Origin: Actinomyces glycerinitolerans
Lineage (GTDB): Bacteria; Actinomycetota; Actinomycetes; Actinomycetales; Actinomycetaceae
Length of the DNA stretch: 64,000 bases
Assembly (NCBI RefSeq): GCF_900098745.1
Contig: NZ_FQTT01000015.1
Span: forward strand, 124,001 to 188,000
Reading direction: 5' to 3'
Below the pieces are notes generated by a model, which saw nothing but the letters and a program-made list of their open reading frames with translations, made no database searches and was not told the origin of the DNA. Both the position numbers and the translations under genes were made by a program. This document shows, piece after piece, positions 36,335 to 45,686 of the stretch. Within the stretch, counting starts at the first letter, position 1, and every line of letters starts with the position of its first letter.

Positions 36335-37114
36335 GTGGTAGCCGAGGGAAGCGGATCGGTGCACCGGCGGGCTCGGTTGGGACGCGTTGCGGCGCCGGCA
36401 GTCGCCATGGTGATAATGCTGGGGCTCGTCGCCGGCTGCGGAAGCAGTACGCAGGATGAGTCGGCGTCCGCCGCCCCGGTGACGGACACACCCGCCGTCG
36501 CGTCAGCCGACGTGACGGCGGCGGAGGAGCAGGCCGGCTCTGAGGATACCGATACTGCCGGTGCCGCCAGCACGAGCGTGTGTGGTCTGAGTGGTGAAGT
36601 GACGGAGCAGGCTCGCCTTGCGAAGGCGCCCGATGTCGACTACTGGGATTACCAAGGAACCGTCGCCTATCCCGTCTCTGAGCAATATGGTCCCGGTGCG
36701 ACCGCTGATTCCGGCTATCGCTATTGCTTCCAACGATCGCCTGAGGGAGCGGTGTTCGCTGCGGCGAATGCACTTGCCGCAGCTAGCGACCCTGAGACCT
36801 CCTCCGCATGGGCTTACTACGCCCTTAGTCAGGGTGAGTTTCATGACCAACTGATGGCTGAAGTTGATACCCCGTCAGATTCCACGGGCGTTCGGCTCGA
36901 GATCACGGGATTCCGCTTGCTCGCTTACGACGGCCGTAGTGCAAGGGTTGATCTTTCTGCGTCAGGTTCCGCCCAAGGGTCAAGCATCACTGCATCGATC
37001 ACCTATTCTCTTATTTGGGAGGACGGAGATTGGAAGATCGACGCCAGTGTGAGTGCACCGTTTGACTTCGCAACGATTCCCGACGCCTCGGGGTATATCG
37101 CCTGGGGGGCGTGA
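36335..37114 (+). CDS. lipoprotein with conserved CGLSGEV domain (T4SS), copy 1
   Basis: 259 residues. A signal with lipobox (VIMLGLVAGCGSS, Cys about 36), a Ser/Ala/Asp-rich linker, then a domain starting VCGLSGEVTEQARLAK and containing YRYCFQRSPEGAVFAAANAL; the two Cys could pair. A C-terminal beta-rich part (VRLEITGFRLLAYDGRSARVDLSASGS, LIWEDGDWKID) looks like an NTF2/VirB8-like fold. It is a paralogue of the next gene; 190 bases (36567-36756) are identical to 37459-37648 apart from one silent change. Confidence 0.65.
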   Translation: MVAEGSGSVHRRARLGRVAAPAVAMVIMLGLVAGCGSSTQDESASAAPVTDTPAVASADVTAAEEQAGSEDTDTAGAASTSVCGLSGEVTEQARLAKAPDVDYWDYQGTVAYPVSEQYGPGATADSGYRYCFQRSPEGAVFAAANALAAASDPETSSAWAYYALSQGEFHDQLMAEVDTPSDSTGVRLEITGFRLLAYDGRSARVDLSASGSAQGSSITASITYSLIWEDGDWKIDASVSAPFDFATIPDASGYIAWGA

Positions 37115-37648
37115 TGTCATCATTACCCTGGAGTTGAGTCTGGTGAATCGAAGAAACTCATAATCCCTGTCCACTTGAGATAAAACGATCAGTGAGGAGT
37201 CAAGTACAGTGACAAACGAAAGTAGCGGCATTGAGAACGACGAGCGCGGCCCGTTTGGTCGGCCTGGCTTCATTGCGGCAGCGCTGATCGTTGTGCTGAT
37301 TGCGGTGCTCGGAATCGTGGTGGGTGTGACCAATGTGCTGCGTGACGACTCCGCGCCGGAGAGCGCGTCGACGGCTTCCGTCGCGGTCCCGGCGACGGCA
37401 TCACCTTCAACGTCATCCGCAGCAGCGGATGAATCTACGGGGGGTTCCGAGGGATCGACCAGCACGAGCGTGTGTGGTCTGAGTGGTGAAGTGACGGAGC
37501 AGGCTCGCCTTGCGAAGGCGCCCGATGTCGACTACTGGGATTACCAAGGAACCGTCGCCTATCCCGTCTCTGAGCAATATGGTCCCGGTGCGACTGCTGA
37601 TTCCGGCTATCGCTATTGCTTCCAACGATCGCCTGAGGGAGCGGTGTT
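36567..37648 (+). repeat. 190-bp near-identical segment in two paralogues (36567-36756 and 37459-37648)
   Basis: Offset 892 bases. The two segments differ only at 36703/37595 (C/T, silent in Thr), while the flanking coding sequence is clearly diverged. Recent gene conversion, or strong constraint at DNA level, is implied. Confidence 0.9.
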
Positions 37649-38006
37649 TGCGACAGCTAACGCCGTCGTGCAGGGCAGCGACGAGTCCACGGTGAAAGCG
37701 TGGCTCGATTACTTCGTGACGGGCCCCGCCCGTGACCAGGTGCTCTCAGCCGGGGCCGGCTCCTCGACCGGCTCTGGCACCCGCGTGGAAATCGCGGGCT
37801 TCCGGGTCCTGGCCTACGACGGCGACTCCGCTCGGATCGACGTCGCCGTGCGCGGCTCTGCTTCGGGCAAGACCATCAATCTCTCGATGGTCTACCCGCT
37901 AGTGTGGGAGGACGGGGACTGGAAGCTCAACGTCACCGATGCCAGCGCACCGATCGACGTGACCACGATTCCAGACCTGGCCGGATACATCACCTGGGGG
38001 GCGTAA
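37209..38006 (+). CDS. membrane-anchored protein with CGLSGEV domain (T4SS), copy 2
   Basis: 265 residues; GTG start with GAGGAG upstream. Instead of a lipobox it has a membrane anchor (about 19-44: GFIAAALIVVLIAVLGIVVGVTNVL), then the same ectodomain as the previous protein (VCGLSGEV..., YRYCFQRSPEGAVF..., LVWEDGDWKLN). One lipid-anchored and one helix-anchored version of the same domain suggests two subunits of one ring or complex outside the membrane. It is similar in layout to VirB8/TcpC, which is an inference. It overlaps the VirB6-like gene (TAATG). Confidence 0.65.
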   Translation: MTNESSGIENDERGPFGRPGFIAAALIVVLIAVLGIVVGVTNVLRDDSAPESASTASVAVPATASPSTSSAAADESTGGSEGSTSTSVCGLSGEVTEQARLAKAPDVDYWDYQGTVAYPVSEQYGPGATADSGYRYCFQRSPEGAVFATANAVVQGSDESTVKAWLDYFVTGPARDQVLSAGAGSSTGSGTRVEIAGFRVLAYDGDSARIDVAVRGSASGKTINLSMVYPLVWEDGDWKLNVTDASAPIDVTTIPDLAGYITWGA

Positions 38007-39706
38007 TGGCTGACGGATGCAGTGGTTGGAGATTCTTCAACCCAATGTGCCATGTCAGCCAGGGCGTCGAAGCTGTCGTCGGTGATGCGATCGAGAACAT
38101 GGCCAACGCCGTCATGGAGGCGTTCGGTAAGGCGATTGCCTCCGTGGGAACGATCTGGGTCAATATTGGAACGCCGAACTTGACGGACTCCGGTGGTGTT
38201 GACTCCGCCATCTCCGCAGACGAGATTCCCCCGAACAGTCTTAGGCTCGAGAGGGTGATGGACTATGTGGTGTGGGTCAGTCTTGCGGTCGCAATACTCT
38301 CGTTGCTGATACTGGGCGCCATGATCGCCGCGCGTATGCGGGCCGGCGATGGTGTGATGGCCGTCGGTAGGGTCGGTCTCATCCTGGGCGCGGTCGTGTT
38401 GATATCCGGCGCGAGCGCCCTGGTAAGCGGTTTTATGCCGACCAGGCCCAGCCGCGTCGGCGGAGCTGCGCTGTTCTTGCAGTCTGCCTTGTGGTGGTAC
38501 ATGGGTGCGGCGGCGATCCTGTCTGTGATCGTCGGCGGTGCGCGTATGGCGTGGGAGCAGCGTGCGGAGCCTGGCCGCGAGGTCGTCAAGAGTCTGATGA
38601 CGCTCGTGGTGGTCGCGGGTGCCGGGGTGACTGTGGTCAGCATACTGATCCGGTCGGGCGATATGTTCTCGACGTGGATTATCGACAGCTCCCTGGACTG
38701 CACGGTCTCGGAGGAGGGGTCGACATGCTTCGGCGAGAACATGATCACGCTACTCGCGCTTACCGCGAATCCGGCAACCGGCTCCCTGGGACCTATGCTC
38801 ATCATTATTCTCGGTCTGGTAGCCGTACTAGCCGCCGCATTTCAGGTGGTGCTCATGGTTGCCCGCGGCGGAATGCTCGTCATTCTCACCGGCATTCTGC
38901 CGCTGGCGGCATCCTTCACCAACACGGAGATGGGCAAGGGCTGGTTCAAGAAGTGCGTGTCCTGGCTGGTGGCCTTCATCCTGTACAAGCCCGCAGCTGC
39001 GATCATCTACGCCGCCGCCTTCCAGCTGGCCGGTACGGACGTGTTCAAAGATGACGGTACCGGGCTCTTGGCTGTGCTTACGGGTCTCATGCTCATGATC
39101 CTCGCCCTGTTCGCCATGCCTGCGCTCATGCGCTTCGTCACGCCCATGGTCGGATCACTGTCCGCGGGTGCCGGTGGTGGTGCACTGGCCGCCGGTGCCA
39201 TGGTTGCGCTGCCCACCGGCGCTGCCCAGCTGGGTCGCCTGGCCTCCGGCAGCTCCTCGGGGTCCGACGGCGCCTCGGGAGCGAATGGCAGAAGCGGTAC
39301 AGACGGCAAGTCCGGTACCTCTACGCAGGCGCCAACCGGTGGCGGTCAGGGAGACGGCAACCGGCAGCAACAAGCTGCCGGAGCACAGCAGACCGGGACG
39401 TCCGGCGGCAAACAGAGCGGCAGTACCGGCGCCGCCGGAGGCAAGGGAGCAGGTACGGCGGGCGCGGGAGGCGGAAGCGCCGGTGCCGCCGGTGGTGGAG
39501 CGGCGGCCGGAGGCGGTGCTGCCGCCGGTGGAGCCGCTGCCGGTGGCGGGGCGGCCGCAGCAGGAACCGCCGCCGGCCCAATCGGCATCGCCGCGGGCGT
39601 GGCTATCGATGCGGGCAAGAAGGCCATGGACACCGCGGTGGGTGCGGCGCAGTCGCTCGGTGATGCAGCAACCGGTGAAGGAGGCGGGCCGGATGGCAGC
39701 CGTTGA
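38006..39706 (+). CDS. VirB6/TrbL-like polytopic membrane protein with Gly/Ala-rich tail
   Basis: 566 residues, start ATG 38006 overlapping the previous stop. About seven membrane segments between 85 and 400 (YVVWVSLAVAILSLLILGAMIAA; VGLILGAVVLISGASALVSGF; AAAILSVIVGG; PMLIIILGLVAVLAAAFQVVLMVARGGMLVILTGILPLAASF; LMLMILALFAMPALMRFV). The motif ARGGMLVILTGILPLAAS with W near a conserved GKGWFKKCVSWLVAF is typical of VirB6/TrbL-like channel proteins in Actinobacteria. The last ~150 residues are Gly/Ala/Ser/Gln-rich and of unknown use. Confidence 0.82.
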   Translation: MADGCSGWRFFNPMCHVSQGVEAVVGDAIENMANAVMEAFGKAIASVGTIWVNIGTPNLTDSGGVDSAISADEIPPNSLRLERVMDYVVWVSLAVAILSLLILGAMIAARMRAGDGVMAVGRVGLILGAVVLISGASALVSGFMPTRPSRVGGAALFLQSALWWYMGAAAILSVIVGGARMAWEQRAEPGREVVKSLMTLVVVAGAGVTVVSILIRSGDMFSTWIIDSSLDCTVSEEGSTCFGENMITLLALTANPATGSLGPMLIIILGLVAVLAAAFQVVLMVARGGMLVILTGILPLAASFTNTEMGKGWFKKCVSWLVAFILYKPAAAIIYAAAFQLAGTDVFKDDGTGLLAVLTGLMLMILALFAMPALMRFVTPMVGSLSAGAGGGALAAGAMVALPTGAAQLGRLASGSSSGSDGASGANGRSGTDGKSGTSTQAPTGGGQGDGNRQQQAAGAQQTGTSGGKQSGSTGAAGGKGAGTAGAGGGSAGAAGGGAAAGGGAAAGGAAAGGGAAAAGTAAGPIGIAAGVAIDAGKKAMDTAVGAAQSLGDAATGEGGGPDGSR

Positions 39707-41201
39707 GACGCGTACCGGACCGCGAACCTACGGGAACTGGCAGCGGCCCGCATCCCCTGGAATCCTCGGTCTCGGTTCGGTGGGTACCGGGCTGCTGCTG
39801 GCCGGATTGATCATTGTGGTGATCACCGTGATGGTCTCGGACCTGCTGCACGCCCTGGGAGTTGCCGCGCTGCTGGGCGTGCTGATGCTGGCGGTGCTGA
39901 CCAAAGACGCCCACGGCAAGAGCCTGGTCTCCCGGAGCGGGGCGCGCATCGCCTGGTGGTCGGCGCGCTCGCGCGGCCTGACCATCTACCGCTCGGGCCC
40001 GCTGGGGCGCACGCTGTGGGGCACTTACCAGCTGCCCGGTCTTGCTGCTCCCACCCGGCTGAGCGAGCACATGGATTCCTACGGACGCAAGTTCGCGCTG
40101 CTGTACACACCGGCGACCGGCTCGTACTCGGTGGTCATCGGTGCCGAGCCCGACGGCGCGGCGCTGGTGGACCAGGAACAGATCGACATCTGGGTCGCGG
40201 ATTGGGGGCACTGGCTGGCGAATCTGGGAGACGAGCCCGGAATCGAGGCCGCCTCGGTGACGATTGAGACCGCACCCGATTCGGGCACCAGGCTGCGCCG
40301 GGAAGTGAGCACCAACGTTGATTCGGAGGCGCCCGCATTCGCCCGAGAGATGCTCCGGGAGGTCGTCGACCGCTATCCCGCGGGCTCCTCCACCGTGCGG
40401 GCCTTCGTCGCCGTCACCTTCAGTGCGGCACCACGATCTGGCGGGCGTAAGCGGAAGGCGGAGGAAATGGGCCGCGAATTGGCGGCGCGTCTGCCCGGGC
40501 TGACGGCCGGACTGCAGGCCACCGGCGCGGGCGCCGCCCACCCGCTGTCCGCCCAGGAGCTGTGCGAGGTCATCCGGATCGCCTATGACCCGGCCGCGGC
40601 GGTGCTCATTGATGAGGCGCATGCGGCGGGGGAGGTACCGGAGCTCTCCTGGCCCGACGTCGGCCCCACCGCCACCCAGGCCTCATGGGACGGCTATCGG
40701 CATGACAGCGCCTACTCGTGCACCTGGGCGATGACCCAGGCCCCGCGGGGCAACGTGCAGTCGGGCATCCTTGCGCGGCTGCTGGCCCCGCACCGGGACA
40801 TCGACCGCAAGCGCGTCACGTTGCTGTACCGGCCCATTGACGCCGCGAGAGCTGCCGCGATCGTGGAGGCGGATCTGCGTGCGGCCGAGTTTCGGATGAC
40901 GTCCACGGACAAGCCGGCGGCCCGCGACAGCCTCGCCGTGCGGGCGGCTGCGGCGACCGCCCAGGAGGAGGCCTCCGGTGCGGGCCTGACGCAGTTCGGC
41001 ATGCTGGTGACGGCAACCGTCGCCGACCGGGACCGGGAGGCCGACGCGCGAGCTGCTATCGACAACCTGGCGGCCACCGCCCGGCTGCGGTTGCGACCCG
41101 TGTACGGCTCGCAGGACTCCGCGTTCGCGGCGGCCCTGCCCCTGGGGCTGGTGCTGCCCAAGCACATTAAGGTCCCGGCCGAATTGAGAGACAAGCTATG
41201 A
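39693..41201 (+). CDS. SCO6880-family protein (VirB3/VirB4 N-terminal-like)
   Basis: 502 residues. Two membrane helices near the start (VGTGLLLAGLIIVVITVMVSDLLHALGVAALLGVLMLAVL, about 22-62), followed by a large soluble region with LWGTYQLPGLAAPTRLSEHMDSYGRKFALLYTPATGSYSVVIGAEPDG and WTMAMTQAPRG-like stretch (YSCTWAMTQAPRGNVQSGILARLL). This is the pattern of SCO6880-family proteins. They seem to supply the VirB3 helix pair and the N-terminal part of VirB4, with the ATPase on the next gene. ATG 39693 lies inside the end of the VirB6-like gene; it overlaps the next gene by four bases. Confidence 0.8.
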   Translation: MAAVETRTGPRTYGNWQRPASPGILGLGSVGTGLLLAGLIIVVITVMVSDLLHALGVAALLGVLMLAVLTKDAHGKSLVSRSGARIAWWSARSRGLTIYRSGPLGRTLWGTYQLPGLAAPTRLSEHMDSYGRKFALLYTPATGSYSVVIGAEPDGAALVDQEQIDIWVADWGHWLANLGDEPGIEAASVTIETAPDSGTRLRREVSTNVDSEAPAFAREMLREVVDRYPAGSSTVRAFVAVTFSAAPRSGGRKRKAEEMGRELAARLPGLTAGLQATGAGAAHPLSAQELCEVIRIAYDPAAAVLIDEAHAAGEVPELSWPDVGPTATQASWDGYRHDSAYSCTWAMTQAPRGNVQSGILARLLAPHRDIDRKRVTLLYRPIDAARAAAIVEADLRAAEFRMTSTDKPAARDSLAVRAAAATAQEEASGAGLTQFGMLVTATVADRDREADARAAIDNLAATARLRLRPVYGSQDSAFAAALPLGLVLPKHIKVPAELRDKL

Positions 41202-42787
41202 GCAAGCGATTACCACGCAAGCAGCGCAAGAAACTCAGCAAGGGAAAGCGGGAGCAGACGGAGAGCAAGCGCGAAGTGCGCCCGCAGCGGCCGCCCATGC
41301 GCGGCTGGCTGGGACGCGGCCGTGGGTCTTCCAGCTACGTGCAGGCGGCCGACGAGTGGCGGGGCACCACCGTGCAGGTGTGCGGGCTGTGGCCCTACGC
41401 GATCGGCACCGGTACCCCCATGGTCGGGGTGCCTCTCGGACGCCACATCCACACCGGCGCCACCCTGTGCTGCGATCCGATCTCCTGGTTCCAGCGCGCC
41501 AAGCTCATCTCCAACCCGAGCGCATTCGTGTTGGGCAAGCCTGGACTGGGCAAGTCCACCATCGTGCGCCGTATGGCCACCGGCCTGGCCGGCTACGGCG
41601 TCATGCCACTGGTGCTGGGTGACCTCAAGCCGGACTACGTGGACCTCATTGAGGCGCTGGGAGGGCAGGTGATCACCCTCGGGCGCGGCCGCGGCTATCT
41701 GAACATCCTCGACCCGGGTGAGGCCGGCGAGGCGGCCGCTCGGCTGCGCCAGGCCGGATACAGTCGGGAGGCCGCACAGGTACTTGCCGACGCTCACGGC
41801 CGCCGGCACACCATGGTCTCCGCCCTACTCACCATTCTGCGTTCCTCTCCGCCCACCGATCGCGAGGAGACGATCATTGACCGGGCGCTGAAATACCTGG
41901 ATGCCCACCACGACGGCGTACCCGTCCTGGGAGACCTGCTGCGTGTCATCCAGGACGGGCCGGCGGAGGTCCGCGCGGTTGCGCTCGACCGTGGCGACGA
42001 TGTCCGCTATCAGGCGATCACCGAGAACCTGGAGGCATCCCTGATCGGCCTGGTGGGCGGCGGCCGCCTGGGCGAGACCTTCGCCCGGCCCACCACCAAC
42101 CCCATGCGACGCGACGCACCGGTCGTATACGACGTCTCCGCGATCGACGACTCGGAGATGGACCTTCAGGCGGCCACCCTCCTGGCCTGCTGGTCGGCCG
42201 GCTTCGGCACGGTAAACGTCGCCAACGCCCTGGCCGACGCCGGTCTGGAGCCGCGCCGTCACTACTTCGTCATCCTGGACGAGCTGTGGCGGGCACTGCG
42301 CGCCGGCCGCGGCATGGTCGACCGCGTCGACGCGCTCACCCGCCTCAACCGCCAGCGCGGGGTCGGCATGGCCATGATCTCCCACACCATGAGCGATCTG
42401 CTGGCCCTGGCCAACGAGGAGGACCGGATGAAGGCCCGCGGATTCGTAGAGCGCTCGGGGATGGTGATCTGTGGCGGACTGCCATCGGCGGAGATGCCCC
42501 AGCTGACTGCGGCGGTGCCGTTCTCGCAGGCAGAGCAGGAAATGCTCATCGGCTGGCAGGATCCGCCCGCATGGGATCCGTCCACCGGCCGGGAGGCGGA
42601 GCCTCCCGGCCGCGGCAAGTTCTTAGTAAAGGTCGGAGGCCGTCCCGGCATCCCCGTAAACGTCCAGCTCACCAGCACCGAGCTGAGCATCAACGACACC
42701 AACAGGCTCTGGCACGAGCAGTCGCGCGTGGGCAGACGAACCGCCCCCGCAGACCCGGTCCAGGAGAAAGTGGGCGCAGACGCATGA
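41198..42787 (+). CDS. VirB4-like T4SS ATPase
   Basis: 529 residues. A basic N-terminus (KRLPRKQRKKLSKGKREQTESKREVRPQR) is followed by a RecA-like ATPase. Walker A is FVLGKPGLGKSTIVRRMA (about 108-125), with VLGDLKPDYVDLI next; Walker B is YFVILDELWRALRAGRG (about 350-366), then RLNRQRGVGMAMISHTMSD. Such VirB4-type motors energise substrate transfer at the cytoplasmic face. It is coupled by four-base overlaps to the SCO6880 gene upstream and the VirD4 gene downstream. Confidence 0.9.
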   Translation: MSKRLPRKQRKKLSKGKREQTESKREVRPQRPPMRGWLGRGRGSSSYVQAADEWRGTTVQVCGLWPYAIGTGTPMVGVPLGRHIHTGATLCCDPISWFQRAKLISNPSAFVLGKPGLGKSTIVRRMATGLAGYGVMPLVLGDLKPDYVDLIEALGGQVITLGRGRGYLNILDPGEAGEAAARLRQAGYSREAAQVLADAHGRRHTMVSALLTILRSSPPTDREETIIDRALKYLDAHHDGVPVLGDLLRVIQDGPAEVRAVALDRGDDVRYQAITENLEASLIGLVGGGRLGETFARPTTNPMRRDAPVVYDVSAIDDSEMDLQAATLLACWSAGFGTVNVANALADAGLEPRRHYFVILDELWRALRAGRGMVDRVDALTRLNRQRGVGMAMISHTMSDLLALANEEDRMKARGFVERSGMVICGGLPSAEMPQLTAAVPFSQAEQEMLIGWQDPPAWDPSTGREAEPPGRGKFLVKVGGRPGIPVNVQLTSTELSINDTNRLWHEQSRVGRRTAPADPVQEKVGADA

Positions 42788-44583
42788 GCACCCCCAACAA
42801 TCGCCGTCGTGACCCCGGGAGCATATCCGGTGAGGTCATCCTGCTGTGGATCGGCATCGTCCTCGTGGTGGTAGTGGTGGGCTTCGTGTATGCCGCCATG
42901 CACCTGGGGCACCGCCTGGCGGGATCCGGAGTCGAGGTTCCGGGAAATCCCTTCGCCGTCGTCTTCGGACTGCTCGGCGGCGACCTGCCCTGGCCCGGAG
43001 CCGCCGGGTGGTGGGCGCTAGGCGGCACCGGCGTCATCGTCATCGTGCTCGGCGCCCTTGTGGGACTGGCCGTGCACTGCCTGCGACGCCGTCGCTCACG
43101 GGTGGACCGCGCCGCCAACTACATGGGTAGGGGGCGTGACGTCGACTCGCTGAGTCGCAAGAGCGCCCAGGCGACTGCGAGGCGCCTAGGCGTCACCGCC
43201 TCCCCCGGTGTGCCGATAGGGCGTGCCATTACGGACGGCAACACCCTCTACGGTTCATGGGAGGATATGCATATCGACATCTGGGGCCCGCGCACCGGCA
43301 AGACCACCTCACGGGCCATCCCCGCGATCCTGGACACGCCCGGGGCCGTGCTGGTGACCTCCAACAAGCGCGACATCGTTGACGCCACCCGGGACGTACG
43401 CGGGGGCGTCGGTGCGGTATGGGTGTTCGACCCGCAGGGAATCGCCCTGGAGGAACCCGACTGGTGGTGGAACCCGCTCAGCTACGTCACCGACGAAGTG
43501 CGCGCGGCGAAGTTGGCCGAGCACTTCGCCTCCGGTTCACGCGACCCGGGCGCTCGTACCGACGCCTACTTCGATCCGGCCGGGCAGGACCTCCTCGCAG
43601 GGTTACTGCTCGCCGCCGCACTCGACCACCGCGCGATCACGGACGTCTACACCTGGCTCACCCGCCCCACTGATGAGACCGCTGTCGACATTCTGCGCGA
43701 CCACGGATTCGACCTGACCGCGGACCAGGTGGCCGGGGTCATCACCGCACCCGACAAGCAGCGCGGAGGCGTGTTCGGGACTGCGCAGCAGATGGCCTCA
43801 TGCCTGACTAACCGGCAAGTCGCGCGCTGGGTAACTCCGCGGGGTATGGCGGACCCTCGCCCCCAGTTCCGTCCCGAGGACTTCGTGCGCGACGGCGAGG
43901 GCACGCTTTACTCGTTATCGAAGGAGGGGCGTGGCACCGCCGGCCCCCTGGTTACGGCCCTGACCGTCGCCGTCGTCGAGGCAGCGGAGGAGTTGGCGGC
44001 CAGATCCCCCGGCGGGCGCCTGACCACGCCGCTGCTCGGCGTACTCGACGAGGCCGCCAACGTGTGCCGCTGGCGCGAACTGCCCAACCTGTACAGCCAC
44101 TACGGCTCGCGCGGAATCGTCCTGATGACGATCCTCCAGTCCTGGTCACAGGGCGTGGAGGTATGGGGAGAGGCCGGGATGAAGAAGCTGTGGAGCGCCT
44201 CTAATGTCAAGGTGTACGGCGGCGGCGTCAGCGAGGCGGCCTTCCTGGAAGATCTCTCCCGGATGGTCGGTGACTACGACCGCATGTCCTCTTCGACCTC
44301 CTACGCTCGCGGCGCACAACGCACCGTCTCCCGCCAGCTGCAGCGCGAGCGCATCCTCGACGTCGCCGATCTCGCCGCCCTGCCCAAGGGTCGCGCAGTC
44401 GTATTCGCCTCCGGAGCGCGACCCACGCTCATCCGCACCATCCCCTGGATGTCCGGCCCCCACGCCGACGCGGTAAGGGCATCAATCGCCGCCCACGATC
44501 CCCAGGCCGAGCGAACCATTCAGGAGGCGGACACCGAGTTGGCCGTCGTCGAAGCCACTGTTGACGAGAAGGAGACGCTATGA
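42784..44583 (+). CDS. VirD4/TraG-type coupling protein
   Basis: 599 residues. Two N-terminal membrane helices (about 17-40 and 74-97), then the ATPase: Walker A DIWGPRTGKTTSRAIPAIL (about 162-180), VTSNKRDIVDATRDVRG, FDPQGI, WWWNPLSYV, and Walker B LLGVLDEAANVCRWRELPNLYSHYGSRGI. QS and a late FASGARPTLIRTIPW complete the TraG pattern. Coupling proteins recruit the substrates, here presumably the toxins. ATG 42784 overlaps the VirB4-like stop (ATGA). Confidence 0.93.
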   Translation: MSTPNNRRRDPGSISGEVILLWIGIVLVVVVVGFVYAAMHLGHRLAGSGVEVPGNPFAVVFGLLGGDLPWPGAAGWWALGGTGVIVIVLGALVGLAVHCLRRRRSRVDRAANYMGRGRDVDSLSRKSAQATARRLGVTASPGVPIGRAITDGNTLYGSWEDMHIDIWGPRTGKTTSRAIPAILDTPGAVLVTSNKRDIVDATRDVRGGVGAVWVFDPQGIALEEPDWWWNPLSYVTDEVRAAKLAEHFASGSRDPGARTDAYFDPAGQDLLAGLLLAAALDHRAITDVYTWLTRPTDETAVDILRDHGFDLTADQVAGVITAPDKQRGGVFGTAQQMASCLTNRQVARWVTPRGMADPRPQFRPEDFVRDGEGTLYSLSKEGRGTAGPLVTALTVAVVEAAEELAARSPGGRLTTPLLGVLDEAANVCRWRELPNLYSHYGSRGIVLMTILQSWSQGVEVWGEAGMKKLWSASNVKVYGGGVSEAAFLEDLSRMVGDYDRMSSSTSYARGAQRTVSRQLQRERILDVADLAALPKGRAVVFASGARPTLIRTIPWMSGPHADAVRASIAAHDPQAERTIQEADTELAVVEATVDEKETL

Positions 44584-45029
44584 GTGAAGGTCAGTGGCCG
44601 CTGGACCAGACGGTGCCCGCCGACAATGGCGGACCGGGCGGAAGCACCGACGAGCCTCAGCTCTACTTCGCTAATGTCGACGAGTTCGTGCGCGACTTCC
44701 TACGCAACATGTACCGGCGGCGGATCGACGGCAGACACCGCTGCTGGGCCGCGAGGTGGTGGGAGTATGAGGAGGCCGTGGCCCGGCTGGAGGCGCTGTG
44801 GCGGGCCTGGGAGTACCTGCGGCTCGATCCGGCGACGGGCATGAGCACCTGGTGGCGCGATCACGCGGACTACCACATGGCCGTACTGATGGATCCGGAC
44901 GGTCCGTTCGCAGCTGCCGCGCAGGGGGAGGAGAATCTGTCCAAGAAGGGCGATCCGCTTCCGTACGTGGCTCCGCCAGCGGGCATGTTCGACGACGAGC
45001 GCGTCAATCCAGGCGGCCTCAACGACTGA
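44580..45029 (+). CDS. DUF4913 protein, T4SS-associated
   Basis: 149 residues, start overlapping the VirD4 stop (ATGA). The core YFANVDEFVRDFLRNMYRRRIDGRHRCWAARWWEYEEAVARLEALWRAWEYLRLDPATGMSTWWRDHADYHMAVLMDPDGPF matches DUF4913, a family I know mainly from actinobacterial conjugation/T4SS loci. It is soluble, Trp-rich and helical; an adaptor of the coupling protein is a fair guess. It ends the rightward unit and overlaps the convergent gene by 11 bases. Confidence 0.8.
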   Translation: MSEGQWPLDQTVPADNGGPGGSTDEPQLYFANVDEFVRDFLRNMYRRRIDGRHRCWAARWWEYEEAVARLEALWRAWEYLRLDPATGMSTWWRDHADYHMAVLMDPDGPFAAAAQGEENLSKKGDPLPYVAPPAGMFDDERVNPGGLND

Positions 45030-45609
45030 GGGCAGTGCGCCTGCCTTGGACTGCGAATTGTCGCATTCGACGGCTCTGGTAGCTCCTGCCGTGCACAGCG
45101 GTCATGCCCGGCCTGCCCGCCCTCACAGCGTCGACGGCCGGTCGGGCCTGACTGATGTCGGCACGCATTCGAATCGCCACCAGTTCCCGATCCAGGCCCC
45201 GGGACTCCAATGCGCGGGCGGTTTCGGCACGGCGCTCGGCGGTGTCGTAGCGCATCCGGCCGTCCTCGCGGGCAGCGTCGGCGACGGTGCGGCGCTGTTC
45301 AGACGCGGCCTGGGCGCGCATGCGCTCGGCAGGATCGGCCTCGTGCTTCGCTGCGGCATGCGCCTCGTCGGCACGCCGGTCCTCCCGGTCTGCCTTGGCG
45401 AACAGCTGCCGAGAATCGGCACGATCGTCTTCGGACTTGAACTGTTCGATGTCTGCGCTCCGGCGGTCGTACATGCCGCGGTCGAGTTCCGCGAGTATGC
45501 GTTTGCGCAGCGCCTCGGAGTCGTCCCGCGACCAGCTGCGGGCAGCTGCGAGCAGCTCCCGTAGGCGGATCTCGATTGCTTGCTCGATGCCATCGTCTGC
45601 TTCACTCAT
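45019..45609 (-). CDS. charged coiled-coil protein of unknown function
   Basis: 196 residues, almost entirely helical, rich in Arg, Glu, Asp and Ala (REDRRADEAHAAAKHEADPAERMRAQAASEQRRTVADAAREDGRMRYDTAERRAE). There is no membrane segment and no known domain. It is the last gene of the leftward unit that holds zeta kinase, immunity 2 and effector 2. A chaperone or adaptor for the effectors is possible, with no direct evidence. Its 3' end overlaps the DUF4913 gene by 11 bases. Confidence 0.6.
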   Translation of the reverse strand: MSEADDGIEQAIEIRLRELLAAARSWSRDDSEALRKRILAELDRGMYDRRSADIEQFKSEDDRADSRQLFAKADREDRRADEAHAAAKHEADPAERMRAQAASEQRRTVADAAREDGRMRYDTAERRAETARALESRGLDRELVAIRMRADISQARPAVDAVRAGRPGMTAVHGRSYQSRRMRQFAVQGRRTALSR

Positions 45610-45686
45610 GGCGTTCTCCCAATGACCCTGGTTCGGTGTGGTGGGTTAGTGCAGGTTGGTCCGTCCGGGTGTTCCGGTGAGTGGGA

